A DNA stretch of 38,264 bases from Deltaproteobacteria bacterium (GTDB lineage: Bacteria; Myxococcota_A; Polyangia; JAAYKL01): NCBI GenBank assembly GCA_016937015.1, contig JAFGWT010000214.1, forward strand, positions 1 through 38,264. Reading direction: 5' to 3'. How positions within the stretch are numbered: position 1 is the first letter of the stretch; each line of letters starts with the position of its first letter. Position numbers and translations under genes: made by a program. This document shows positions 19,081 through 28,946 of this stretch, piece after piece. Below the pieces are notes generated by a model. It made no database searches. It worked only from the letters and a program-made list of their open reading frames with translations, and was not told the origin of the DNA.

Positions 19081-20337
19081 TTAAGCGGCATCCAGGTCGA
19101 GTTTGCGGCGGATTTTCTTTAAGGCCTGTTCCTGGATTTGACGAATGCGTTCCCGGGAAAGATTGTAATGATTGCCAATCTCCTTTAGCGTCATTTCCTC
19201 ACCGTCGTTATCGAGACCATATCGCCATCTAACGATGGTGCGTTCGATTGGGCTTAGAATTTCCAGGACGGAATGCATGTTCTCTTCCCATGCCGACAGC
19301 ATCGCGCTCTCAAACGGGTTTTTAATTGTTTCATCTGCCAGCAGATCGATATATTTTCGATTGTCCGCCGATGATATTTCCTTGTCCAGCGAGGCGATAA
19401 GCGCCAGTTTGTGTTTCTGAACCTTTTTCAGTTTTCTGGAATTAATCCCGGTCTCTTCGACCAGTTCTTCTTCGGTGGGGGTTCTGCCGAGGCGCAACGT
19501 TATGGCATCCACTGCCCGTCCCAATCGCTGCTGCGCGTCCAGGGCGTGGACCGGTACGCGGACGGCCTGACCTTTGTCTGCCAGTGCGCGGCCGATGGCG
19601 TGGCGAATCCACCATGAGGCATATGTGTTAAAGCGGAATCCCCGTTTATAATCAAATCGTTCCACGGCCTTGATTAGACCCAGATTGCCTTCCTGAACCA
19701 AGTCAATCAGCGGCATTTGACCTTTGTCGTATCGGCGTGCAATGGAAACGACCAGCCGAAGGTTTGCCCGGATAAACGCGTGTTTGGTCATTCGGATTTG
19801 AGTGGCCAGATGCTCGGTTTCCTGGGCCAGTTTTTGCCATTTTTTGTCTTTCTGGGTCTCAGGATTTCGCAGGGTTGCGTGAACCACACGATGCGCCGCC
19901 TGGATAAAGTCGCGTTTCAGGTCCTGTTCATGAAGTCTGGGCGCAATTTCCGCCACGAGATTGCTGTACCGCTTCAGCTGGTTGCTGCTTGGCTTTTTGG
20001 CATTCAGACGGAGAGCGCATTTTTTCAGTTTGTCCAATCCTTCCACGGTCTGTTCGGGTTCGAAACATGATTCCACATCCTCAATCATCTGTGGGACGAG
20101 TTCGTATTCTCTAAACGTGATGCACCAGCGCCGAATCTCCAGCTCCGCCAGCTTTTTCGCTTCGTCGATTTCTTCATCACAGGTGAGCATTTTGTGCGAC
20201 GCGAGCTCCGAAAAGTATTTGCTGAGTGTTGGGTCGTGTCTGGAATTCGACCATGTGGTGGTTTTCGGCTTCTCGTCCCCGAAGTTTGAATCTGTGAAAT
20301 TTTTGGGTTTTCGTCCTCTTTTTGCTTTTTCAGTCAT
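19081..20337 (-). CDS. RNA polymerase sigma-70 family factor (regions 1.2, 2, 3, 4)
   Basis: RANLRLVVSIARRYDKGQMPLIDLVQEGNLGLIKAVERFDYKRGFRFNTYASWWIRHAIGRALADKGQAVRVPVH...; region 4 LSPIERTIVRWRYGL...LKEIGNHYNLSRERIRQIQEQALKKIRR. Start placed at MTEKAKRGRKPK. Confidence 0.93.
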   Translation of the reverse strand: MTEKAKRGRKPKNFTDSNFGDEKPKTTTWSNSRHDPTLSKYFSELASHKMLTCDEEIDEAKKLAELEIRRWCITFREYELVPQMIEDVESCFEPEQTVEGLDKLKKCALRLNAKKPSSNQLKRYSNLVAEIAPRLHEQDLKRDFIQAAHRVVHATLRNPETQKDKKWQKLAQETEHLATQIRMTKHAFIRANLRLVVSIARRYDKGQMPLIDLVQEGNLGLIKAVERFDYKRGFRFNTYASWWIRHAIGRALADKGQAVRVPVHALDAQQRLGRAVDAITLRLGRTPTEEELVEETGINSRKLKKVQKHKLALIASLDKEISSADNRKYIDLLADETIKNPFESAMLSAWEENMHSVLEILSPIERTIVRWRYGLDNDGEEMTLKEIGNHYNLSRERIRQIQEQALKKIRRKLDLDAA

Positions 20338-20578
20338 AGAGTTTCTACCTCGCCGGGAGCCGTCGCTCCCCGTTTTACAGTTCAACCGGGAGATTGAATT
20401 GCTATCAATCTGAAACATCAGGACGCTTTGGAGATTTGTGCCCGCTCCGCTTGCGTCTCCCCCTTGGTTCTTGTGTAAGCGGCCAGGTCTAAAAATACTT
20501 TAGGCTCAAAATGCATTTTTTTTTTGGTTTTGGCTGGCATAAAGGTGATAATGTGTCATAAATAATTGAAATTACTAT

Positions 20579-22363
20579 ATGTTCCTGTCAAAAAAAAAAA
20601 TAACCTATACGCCCCCAAATGGTCGCCAGGACCTGCGCAGACTGCTTTTGCTGCTGCAGCCACAGCTGGGGTTTATGCTCCTTGCCGCGTTTTTTATGGC
20701 CATTACCGCAGTGGCCAATGCCGGGTATGCATATCTCGTGGGTCCTGTTCTTAAATCGTTGTTTCTGTCCACCGAGAGTGCGGTTCCGGTCACCATAAAC
20801 GGGGCCGAAGTGTCGTGGCTGTCGCAGTTGACCCAGTTTCTGAGCCAGTCGACGCCGTTCTTTCTTGGGGGCGTCCTCATCGCCGCGTCCGTGGTGAAAG
20901 GCGTGGCGTTTCTCGCCCAGCGCCTTCTGGTAATACGGGCAGGACAGCGGGTTCTTTATATGTTGAGACAACAGCTTTATGACGGCGTGCTCACAATGAA
21001 TCCGTTGCAGCGTGACAAAGACGCGTCAGGCAATCTTATCAGCCGGTTTACAGTGGATTCCCATGTGGTGGAGCAGGCGGTGACCAGTGGCATGATGGCG
21101 TTTGTCAGTAATATACTTCAGTCCCTGGCACTGGTGGGCCTGGCGGTGAGTCTGTCGCCGGTTTTGAGTCTTCTGGGCCTGATTGCATTCCCGCCGATTG
21201 CGTTGGTGATTTCGAAGCTTGGCCGATTGCTCAGAAAGCGTCAGGGACAGTTTTACGATGCGTATCATGCTGTCAGTCAACAGGTGGACGAGAGCGTGCG
21301 CGGTTTGGGGGTCCTTCAGTCATTCAATGCGGAGAAATTTGCGCGCAAACGGTTTGACAGGCCCAGCCGGATTCTGATGAACGCCGCCACAGCCGCCTAT
21401 ACAGTTCCGGCTATTTCCTCCCCGCTAAACGAGATTCTCGGTGCGACGGCCCTTGGTGTGACGTTGTGGTACGCCCAGGTGCAGATATCCGCAGGCAGTC
21501 TGTCTCCAGAGGCGTTTATCTCATTTTTCACTGCACTGTTTCTGCTGTATCGGCCGATAAAGGGACTCGGCAGTGCAGTCCATGCGCTGCAGAGCGGTCT
21601 TGCGGCGATGGATAAACTGTCTGCGATGCTATCGCCAGTGCGACGTTTTGTGCCGCGCCATGCCGATGGTGATGGTGCGATGCTGACCGAAGTAACGGTT
21701 GGATACCGCAAAGACATGCCAGTGCTGAAGGCATTGTCGATGGTGGTTCAAAAAGGTGACACCGTTGCGATAGTGGGTGAGTCCGGGAGCGGAAAGAGTA
21801 CGCTGATGAATGTGCTTTGTGGGTATCTCGAGCCGGACTCGGGCACTGTAAAAGGCCACTGGCCGGTGGCACTTGTGCCACAGATACCGTTTCTGTTTGA
21901 TGACACGATTTACATGAATGTGTCGTTGGGCAATCCGGAGATTTCGACAGAGACAGTGGCATGGGCGTGTCGTCAGGCCGGGGTGATGGCCATTGCGGAG
22001 AAATTTGACGCAGGCCTGCAGTATTCGGTGGGACAAAATGGCGAGAATCTTTCGGCCGGTGAGAGACAGCGGGTGTGCCTGGCCCGTGCGCTGGCAAGCG
22101 GTCGGGACTTGTTGCTGCTGGATGAAATCACAGCATCGCTGGATGGACGAAATGAGGATATTATCATTGAAAGCCTGTCAGGACTTGGGGATAAAACCGT
22201 AATCGCAGTAACTCATCGGGCGAAAACAGCGTTGTGGGCAAAGCGGACGCTGGTGCTCGATGACGGAAAAATCGTGGAACAGGGTCCATTTAAAGACCTT
22301 TTAAAAAAGTCGAGAGTTGTTCGGCGGCTGTTTGCACAGGAAGTGTGTGATGACGAAATATAG
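20579..22363 (+). CDS. ABC exporter, fused permease-ATPase (MsbA-like)
   Basis: Six-TM exporter region; Walker A GESGSGKST; signature LSAGERQRVCLARAL; LLLDEITASLD; H-loop THR. Confidence 0.9.
   Translation: MFLSKKKITYTPPNGRQDLRRLLLLLQPQLGFMLLAAFFMAITAVANAGYAYLVGPVLKSLFLSTESAVPVTINGAEVSWLSQLTQFLSQSTPFFLGGVLIAASVVKGVAFLAQRLLVIRAGQRVLYMLRQQLYDGVLTMNPLQRDKDASGNLISRFTVDSHVVEQAVTSGMMAFVSNILQSLALVGLAVSLSPVLSLLGLIAFPPIALVISKLGRLLRKRQGQFYDAYHAVSQQVDESVRGLGVLQSFNAEKFARKRFDRPSRILMNAATAAYTVPAISSPLNEILGATALGVTLWYAQVQISAGSLSPEAFISFFTALFLLYRPIKGLGSAVHALQSGLAAMDKLSAMLSPVRRFVPRHADGDGAMLTEVTVGYRKDMPVLKALSMVVQKGDTVAIVGESGSGKSTLMNVLCGYLEPDSGTVKGHWPVALVPQIPFLFDDTIYMNVSLGNPEISTETVAWACRQAGVMAIAEKFDAGLQYSVGQNGENLSAGERQRVCLARALASGRDLLLLDEITASLDGRNEDIIIESLSGLGDKTVIAVTHRAKTALWAKRTLVLDDGKIVEQGPFKDLLKKSRVVRRLFAQEVCDDEI
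20590..20600 (+). repeat. A11 homopolymer at codons 4-8 of the ABC exporter gene
   Basis: atgttcctgtcAAAAAAAAAAAtaacc. Confidence 0.9.
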
Positions 22364-22385
22364 GTACTGGTTATCTGACTCATGT

Positions 22386-24770
22386 ATGAGGCTGGTTTAC
22401 GTACTGACAATCATTGGCGCAGTGACAACGCTACTGGTGGACGGTCCGGGATGGGCGCAGGATGTGGCGACGTCCAGGGGCGGCGTTTCAGTGACGTTGG
22501 CCTTCGGTAAACTGATGGTTAAGCGGGACGGACGCGTACTGCAGGAAGTGGCCATGGACGACCAGAATGATGCCGAGACGGTGACCCTCGCGGAGAATGC
22601 GCGTGGTGAGATCGTTTTTTCCGTGCTGACTGCGGGGCCGTCGCCACGGCGGGGGGTGGGGGTTGTGAAGGGTGAATCGGTAACGATTGTGTGGGATGCA
22701 CCCCTCACGTACATTGGAGATCCGGGTGAGGAAACGGCGACGGACGTGCGATTGCTGGACCTTGATGGCGACCGGAAACCTGAAATTGTAAAGGGGACAC
22801 TGTATGTGCCGACGCGGTTATGCGGCGAGACGGCGCCACCTCTGCTCTTTCGCGAAAAGTGGGATTACAAAAAGAAAAAATTTGTACAGGCGTCGGGGCC
22901 AAGGTTGCCAATGCCGGATACCACACTTGCCCCCTCAGCCGACTTTGTATCGCAGACGCTTTTGGGGTTGAGATTTCTGGTCCCGACGGGCGTGTCATCC
23001 GCAGCGGGAGATGACCGCAATCCGCTCCTGACCACTCCGCCATTCGCGCTTACCGATGGCCAGCCTGAAACCGGTTGGACCACAGATGCCGACAGAGTCG
23101 ACGGCGAGTTCGCATCTTTTTTGACCCTGGCCGACTGGAAAATAAATGCCGTCGGTGTCAATGTGGCGTCCTCGCAGCGGGATGCCCAAAAAGGTGAACG
23201 GTTTGCGATTCCGTCCACATTGGTGGTGTCGTTTGAAAATGTGGCCTATCGACTGGCGATCCCACAAACAGATGGAATGCACTGGTTTGAGCTGCCGCAG
23301 CCGGTATCGAGTAACTGTCTCTCAGTGATTATCGGAAACACCGGTTCCAAGGCAAAAGCCCCCGTTTCCCTTTTTGAATTGCAGGTGCAGACCGAAATGC
23401 ATCAGCCCGGCGGCCTTAAAAAGCTGGCTGCGCTGCTTGACGATGACGACGAAGGGGAGCGGACCCTGAATATTCTGCGCTCGGTGGGTGTGTCTGCATT
23501 TGACGCCATTAGAGCCCACTGGAAATCCTTTGGTCCGGCGGGCAAGCGAAGAGCCGTCCGTTTGATTTCTGAAATCGCTCCTGAAAAAGGAGCGCATTTG
23601 CTGGTTTCGTATGGCGTAACGGATGGGCGTTACGTGCATGCGGAACTGATGCAGGGATTGGTTCGATCCGGTGGCGCCGGCGAAACGGCCCTTGAAAAAT
23701 ATTTGTCTGATAAGAGCGTTCAGAAGTATCGCGCTGCGCTCAAACTGCTGGTTGAACTCGGGTCGGAAGCGGCATTTGACAGGCTGCTTTCAGCGTGGCA
23801 AAGGGTCGATGATTCGCGCAAAAAGGCTGTTCTGCAAGGGGTGTCGACGCTGGCCAGAGGGTCGGCTTCGCGGGCCGGAAAAGTGCTTGAACTGGCTACC
23901 GCGGCAAAGGTAAAAGGCGAGCTGAAGGTGATGTTTGATTTGCTGCGCATCTGTGTTGTGAATGCCGCGACAGCCGAGGACGCCGCCCTGTTGGCCAGAG
24001 AAGTGTACGACGATGCGGATTTTGAAAATCGGTATCGGGCACTGCGAATAATCGGAACCTCAAAGGTTGAGATGTCTGTGCAGTTTATGGCTGAGGTGGC
24101 GCAGGGCGACAATCGCTTTTTACGACAGCTGGCAGCAAAGGCGCTGGGACAGTTTGGCAGCGATGAGATCGCCAGAAATGCACTGATCGCAATGGCCCAG
24201 GATACTGAGCCCGCAGTGCAGATTGAAGCGATGAATTCATTGCTGAACGTGGCCTCGGAAAAAAAGCAAAAAGCGGTGGATGTGGCGATGGAGAGTACAT
24301 GGCCGGAGGTACGCACCCTTGCTGTGAAAAACGCGGCGGATTTGCCCAGGGACAGGCAGCGCCTGGTGGCAGCGGGATTACAGGATAAAAACTATATGGT
24401 GGTGCTGGCGGCGCTTTCTCTGGCAGCGGACATGACGGGCAAAAACATTGATGATGCCGTTACCGGCATATTGACGGGCAGCAACAATGCCAAACTGCTG
24501 GTTCGCGCCGCTGAGGTGGCCGGTGCGCGCTGTCAACGCGACATTGACACGCTGGCTGCCCTGAATGACCGACTGCGCATTGGCGCCGAACCGTTGGCCA
24601 ACAGCACCGAAAAAATCATCGCCGTTGCCGCAGCCAAAGCCCTTGGCCGCATTGGTTCTCCAACGGCAGTGAAATATCTGAAGACTGTCCGCGAACACTC
24701 CAACCTCACCACCGATCGCGCCATTGATGACGCTTTGGTGAAGGACGAATCTGGTTGTAAGGGTGAATAG
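22386..24770 (+). CDS. Secreted HEAT-repeat protein with discoidin/NADase-type glycan-binding-like domain (start 22386 or 22350)
   Basis: Signal-peptide-like MRLVYVLTIIGAVTTLLVDGPGWAQ; LTDGQPETGWTTD...FLTLADWKINAVGVNVASSQ beta-sandwich motif; C-terminal HEAT-like helical repeats. Confidence 0.7.
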   Translation: MRLVYVLTIIGAVTTLLVDGPGWAQDVATSRGGVSVTLAFGKLMVKRDGRVLQEVAMDDQNDAETVTLAENARGEIVFSVLTAGPSPRRGVGVVKGESVTIVWDAPLTYIGDPGEETATDVRLLDLDGDRKPEIVKGTLYVPTRLCGETAPPLLFREKWDYKKKKFVQASGPRLPMPDTTLAPSADFVSQTLLGLRFLVPTGVSSAAGDDRNPLLTTPPFALTDGQPETGWTTDADRVDGEFASFLTLADWKINAVGVNVASSQRDAQKGERFAIPSTLVVSFENVAYRLAIPQTDGMHWFELPQPVSSNCLSVIIGNTGSKAKAPVSLFELQVQTEMHQPGGLKKLAALLDDDDEGERTLNILRSVGVSAFDAIRAHWKSFGPAGKRRAVRLISEIAPEKGAHLLVSYGVTDGRYVHAELMQGLVRSGGAGETALEKYLSDKSVQKYRAALKLLVELGSEAAFDRLLSAWQRVDDSRKKAVLQGVSTLARGSASRAGKVLELATAAKVKGELKVMFDLLRICVVNAATAEDAALLAREVYDDADFENRYRALRIIGTSKVEMSVQFMAEVAQGDNRFLRQLAAKALGQFGSDEIARNALIAMAQDTEPAVQIEAMNSLLNVASEKKQKAVDVAMESTWPEVRTLAVKNAADLPRDRQRLVAAGLQDKNYMVVLAALSLAADMTGKNIDDAVTGILTGSNNAKLLVRAAEVAGARCQRDIDTLAALNDRLRIGAEPLANSTEKIIAVAAAKALGRIGSPTAVKYLKTVREHSNLTTDRAIDDALVKDESGCKGE

Positions 24771-25161
24771 ACCCTTTGGACTTCAGTTGACCTTGTCGGC
24801 CCGCTTCGTCTAACTGATTCCATTGATGTGCTGTCTTTAAACACAATCAGGCACAAGCCGAATCGGTCCAGAATTGAAGATTCCTTATCTGAAATTTGAA
24901 TCTCAAATGGTTGCTGTTCAGAGCATCGTTTACGATGTGGTGCCAAACAAGGGAGAGGGCAGGGGACTATGGCATTCGTACGGCAAAAAAGACAGGGCAG
25001 TCGCATCCCGCGTCAGGTATTTAGGGTAGCACCGGAAAGACGATTTTTGGCCCTTGTCTATACCGGTGTTTATTTTGAGCGGCCTGCTTAACAACCTGAA
25101 AGCGAGTGCGACTGCCCTGAAGAGGAGCAATCGAAAGTTCTGTTACATAAAATCGAATGCG

Positions 25162-27201
25162 TTACTGTTTAAGTCTCCTGTCCAGCGCGCCGGTGGGACA
25201 GGCATCGATGCAGGACATACAGTCTGTGCAACTTCCGGGAAACCCGGTATTGTATGCCGTGCCGACTTCGGTCAGATACCCGCGGTTTTTATAGCCGAGC
25301 AGCGTCTGATTGATTACTTCATTGCAAATTTTAATACAGATGCCACATTTTATGCATTTGTTACGATCATGGATAATCACTGGATGACGTGTGTCGTAAT
25401 CCAGAAAGCGCTGTTTGCCTCTAATGGCGCCAGGCTTTGCACCGTATTTTTCGGAATGCTGTTTCAATTTGCAGGTATCCCGAGAAGTGCACGCGCATTC
25501 ATAACAACGCTCACCCTCGCTGGACACTGCTGCTGTGTTGGCAGTGAGCGTGACTTCACTGAATGTTGTCCGCCTTGCATCCAAAGAAATATGATGCAGC
25601 GAAATGCGCGCGTCATCTGATGCGTCCCTCAGCTTTGCCAGACTGTTTGGGTCCATTGAGCGCCAATGGCCTCTTGATACATTGATGGTTTCAGGCACAT
25701 TGCATATTTTTCCAGTTAATTGATTTGCAATGGCAATCGCAACCTTTCGTCCGGCGGCGACTGCTTCAACCACTGTCGCGGCCCCACTGACACAGTCACC
25801 TGCGGAATAAACGTTATCAATCACGTGAAGGCTTTCAGCATTGACATCAACGTCACCCCATTTGTTGGTTTTCAGCCCTGACGGCGCATCGGTATGCTGA
25901 CCGATTGCGGCGATAACCGTATCGGCTTCCACGCTGAACTCAGATCCGTTTACCGGCACTGGTCTGCGGCGGCCGGAAGCATCCGGTTCTCCCAGTTCCA
26001 TTCTGATACACGTCAGTTTTAACAGATTACCCTTCTTTTCGAGACGGACCGGTGCAGTGAGAAACGCAAATTTCACGCCTTCTTCCCTTGCCTCGTCGAT
26101 TTCAATCTGCTCAGCAGGCATTTCGTTTTCCGTCCGCCGGTAGTAACAGCTGACATTGTTGCTGCCCAGACGAATCGCTGTCCTGACACAGTCCATTGCC
26201 GTGTTACCGCCGCCGATGACAATAGTCCGTCCTGGATTTTTTCCTGTCCAGTCAGCCTGCGCGACCTTGCCCAGCCAAGCAATTCCGTCCTGTGCCAGCG
26301 CTTCGCCGTCGCATCGCATGGACGCTGCTTTCCAGCAACCAATCGAAATGACGACAGCGTCGTATTCCTGCTGGAGCGTTTCAAGCTGAATATCCCTGCC
26401 CAGGGTAACACCGCAATTGATGAAAATTCCCCCCATTTTTTCAAAGTGAGCCAACTCCCTGTTAAGGAGAGATTTGGGCAATCTGTATTCGGGAATGCCA
26501 TAGCGAAGCATCCCTCCAGGCTGAGGCATGCGCTCAAAAATCTGCGATGTAATGCCTTGGCGTCGTAAAAAGTATGCACTGGCGAGTCCCGCCGGGCCAG
26601 CGCCAACAATCGCCACCTTTTTGTCACCCAAAGGTGGCAGCGCCTCCATGTACTCGTCATAATGCAAGTCTGCGGCCAACCGTTTGAATTCATTAATCGC
26701 CACTGGCGTCCCGTTTATGTTTCGGCGACAGTCCTTTTCACAGAATCTGGGGCAAACGCGACCGATGGAAATGGGCAGAGGAATGCGCTCCTTAATAATT
26801 CGAAGGGCTTCCCTGAAGTCTCCTTTTCGTCCGGCACGTACGTATTCCTCCACTTGCGCATGGGCCGGGCAGGCGATGGTGCAGGGGGATTCACAGTCTC
26901 CTGAATGCTCGCTTAAAAGTAAATTCAAAGCGGTCTGGCGCATTTCGTAAACAGCGGCAGAGGACGATTCATAATCATGGCCCGGTTGCGGTGTCGCTGC
27001 ACAGGATGGAACAAATCTGCCGCTTTGCACATGCCTGACAACACAAACGAAACACGAAGTTGTTTTGGTAATCCGTTTGTCGTGGCAAAGGGTGGGGATG
27101 AAAATGCCATTCCTTGAAGCCACCTGCAAAAGGGTTTCACCTGTTTGTGCCGTCATCGCCCTGCCATCAATTGTAAATGCAATTTTTTCAGTGACCATCA
27201 C
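25162..27201 (-). CDS. NfnB/GltD-like FAD-NAD(P) oxidoreductase with N-terminal 2Fe-2S and C-terminal 4Fe-4S domains
   Basis: N-term FTIDGRAMTAQTGETLLQVA...PTLCHD; CESPCTIACPAHAQVEEYVRAG; VAIVGAGPAGLASAYFLRRQG; GGGNTAMDCVRTAIRLG; AAIGQ; YSAGDCVSGAATVVEAVAAGRKVA; CIKCGICIKIC...CTDCMSCIDACPTGAL. Confidence 0.9.
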   Translation of the reverse strand: MMVTEKIAFTIDGRAMTAQTGETLLQVASRNGIFIPTLCHDKRITKTTSCFVCVVRHVQSGRFVPSCAATPQPGHDYESSSAAVYEMRQTALNLLLSEHSGDCESPCTIACPAHAQVEEYVRAGRKGDFREALRIIKERIPLPISIGRVCPRFCEKDCRRNINGTPVAINEFKRLAADLHYDEYMEALPPLGDKKVAIVGAGPAGLASAYFLRRQGITSQIFERMPQPGGMLRYGIPEYRLPKSLLNRELAHFEKMGGIFINCGVTLGRDIQLETLQQEYDAVVISIGCWKAASMRCDGEALAQDGIAWLGKVAQADWTGKNPGRTIVIGGGNTAMDCVRTAIRLGSNNVSCYYRRTENEMPAEQIEIDEAREEGVKFAFLTAPVRLEKKGNLLKLTCIRMELGEPDASGRRRPVPVNGSEFSVEADTVIAAIGQHTDAPSGLKTNKWGDVDVNAESLHVIDNVYSAGDCVSGAATVVEAVAAGRKVAIAIANQLTGKICNVPETINVSRGHWRSMDPNSLAKLRDASDDARISLHHISLDARRTTFSEVTLTANTAAVSSEGERCYECACTSRDTCKLKQHSEKYGAKPGAIRGKQRFLDYDTRHPVIIHDRNKCIKCGICIKICNEVINQTLLGYKNRGYLTEVGTAYNTGFPGSCTDCMSCIDACPTGALDRRLKQ

Positions 27202-28946
27202 CCCACCTCCCTTTCAACGGAACCGCGATACCCCTGACCGGCTTTGACTCGGGCAATTGCATCCTGCGCACATGATTCGATGCAGCTGTTGCAGCGCGTG
27301 CAAATATCATTGTCTACAACGTAATCTTCACTGATTGCATTGAGTGCGCAGTTTTTTAAGCACAGTTTGCATTCTGTGCAGAGCGCCTTGTCAATTGTGA
27401 CGTCACATAGAGCGGCACACTCGAGAGCAGGGCATTGCTTATCAACAACGTGGGCTTCAAATTCCGACCTGAAATACCTTAATGTGGCAAGAACCGGATT
27501 GGGCGCAGTGGCCCCCAGTCCGCACAGGGAACCCGCTTTCACCTTTCTTCCCATATCCTCAAGAAAGGCGATATCATCCTTCGTGCCATCTCCTGCCGTG
27601 ATCTGTTCAAGTGTTTCAAACATCCGCTTGGCGCCAACGCGGCAGAATGTGCACTTGCCGCAGGACTCCCGGTGGGTGAAATCAAGAAAATAACGGGCTG
27701 TTTCAACCATGCAGCGGTTATTGCCAATAACGATCAGTCCACCGGACCCCATAATGGCGCCCAGGGAATTCAACGAGTCATAGTCCACCGGCGTATCAAA
27801 CAGCGAAGCGGGAATACATCCGCCCGAAGGCCCGCCTGTTTGAACCGCTTTAACGGAACCAGGTTCGGCGCCACCGATTTCATAGATAATTTCCCCGAGG
27901 GTTATCCCCATCGGCACCTCTACGAGGCCGGGATACTTTATGTCTCCAGCGAGCGCGAACAGCTTGGTCCCCCGTCCCCCTGCGGTTCCGACTGAGGAAA
28001 ATGACGCAGCGCCATCTCTTAGAATGACTGGCACATTTGCGAATGTTTCAACATTGGAAATCATACTTGGCAAACCGTGATAACCGCTATCTGTGGGATA
28101 AGGCGGACGGAACCTTGGCATGCCTCTTTTTCCTTCGAGAGAATGAATCAGCGCAGTTTCCTCGCCGCATACAAATGCACCTGCCCCTTCCTTTACCTCA
28201 ATATCAAGGGGGGTGCCGCCAATCGCATTCAGTTGCAGTTCACGTACTTTGTCTATTGCAATTCGAATATTTCGAATCGCCAGTGGATACTCAGCTCTGC
28301 AGTATATAAAAAGTTTTGTTGCGCCGGTCGCATGGGCCGCAATCAGCATTCCCTCAAGCACCTGATAAGGCAATGACTCCATCAATGACCGATCCATGAA
28401 AGCGCCAGGATCGCCCTCGTCCCCATTGCAGATAATGACCTTGTCACCTGATGATTTTGCAGCCAGCAATGACCACTTTACGCCAGTGGAGAATCCACCA
28501 CCGCCGCGACCGCGCAGTTGCGACTGTTTTACTTCGTCAACCACAGACTCAGGCGCCATGCGTAACGCCTTTTTCAGACCGTCAAACCCGCCAAACGAAA
28601 CGTACGCGTCAATATCCACCGGTTCTGATTTTCCAATCAGGCCTGTGATGCGCAGATTTTCTCTGGAAGTGCGTTCACTGCGGATATGCAACTGTTTTTC
28701 GGGATTATTTTTTGTATTTAATGATAATACCGCGTCGATGTCTTTTGTGGTTCCCTGAATATTCCGAAACAGCAATGACCCGGCGTCCGTTATCACCTCC
28801 ACCAGTGGTTCAGCGTAACAGTGACCAATGCATCCAACACCGAGCACTGGGACGTCCGTTCTCTCTTTTAACAGGTTCAACACATCCTGGGCTCCGGCCG
28901 CAAGACCGCAGGAGCTGACACCTACCCGGATTTCGTTAATCTGCAT
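27198..28946 (-). CDS. NuoF/HydB-like NADH-binding flavoprotein with N-terminal thioredoxin-like Fd and C-terminal 2x4Fe-4S
   Basis: SQLRGRGGGGFSTGVKWS, CNGDEGDPGAFMDRSLME, VKEGAGAFVCGEETALIHSLEGKRGMPRFRPP, SCGKCTFCRVGAKRM, CTECKLCLKNC / CTRCNSCIESC. Confidence 0.93.
   Translation of the reverse strand: MQINEIRVGVSSCGLAAGAQDVLNLLKERTDVPVLGVGCIGHCYAEPLVEVITDAGSLLFRNIQGTTKDIDAVLSLNTKNNPEKQLHIRSERTSRENLRITGLIGKSEPVDIDAYVSFGGFDGLKKALRMAPESVVDEVKQSQLRGRGGGGFSTGVKWSLLAAKSSGDKVIICNGDEGDPGAFMDRSLMESLPYQVLEGMLIAAHATGATKLFIYCRAEYPLAIRNIRIAIDKVRELQLNAIGGTPLDIEVKEGAGAFVCGEETALIHSLEGKRGMPRFRPPYPTDSGYHGLPSMISNVETFANVPVILRDGAASFSSVGTAGGRGTKLFALAGDIKYPGLVEVPMGITLGEIIYEIGGAEPGSVKAVQTGGPSGGCIPASLFDTPVDYDSLNSLGAIMGSGGLIVIGNNRCMVETARYFLDFTHRESCGKCTFCRVGAKRMFETLEQITAGDGTKDDIAFLEDMGRKVKAGSLCGLGATAPNPVLATLRYFRSEFEAHVVDKQCPALECAALCDVTIDKALCTECKLCLKNCALNAISEDYVVDNDICTRCNSCIESCAQDAIARVKAGQGYRGSVEREVG

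Noticed and set aside
24771-25161. Possible small gene in the intergenic region (66-aa minus ORF MLLFRAVALAFRLL...)
   Set aside because: No ribosome-binding site, motif or convincing composition seen.
25162-27201. Glutamate synthase small subunit (GltD)
   Set aside because: The fold is GltD/NfnB-like, but it has extra Fe-S domains, no GltB large subunit is adjacent, and it sits in an operon with NuoE/NuoF-like genes.
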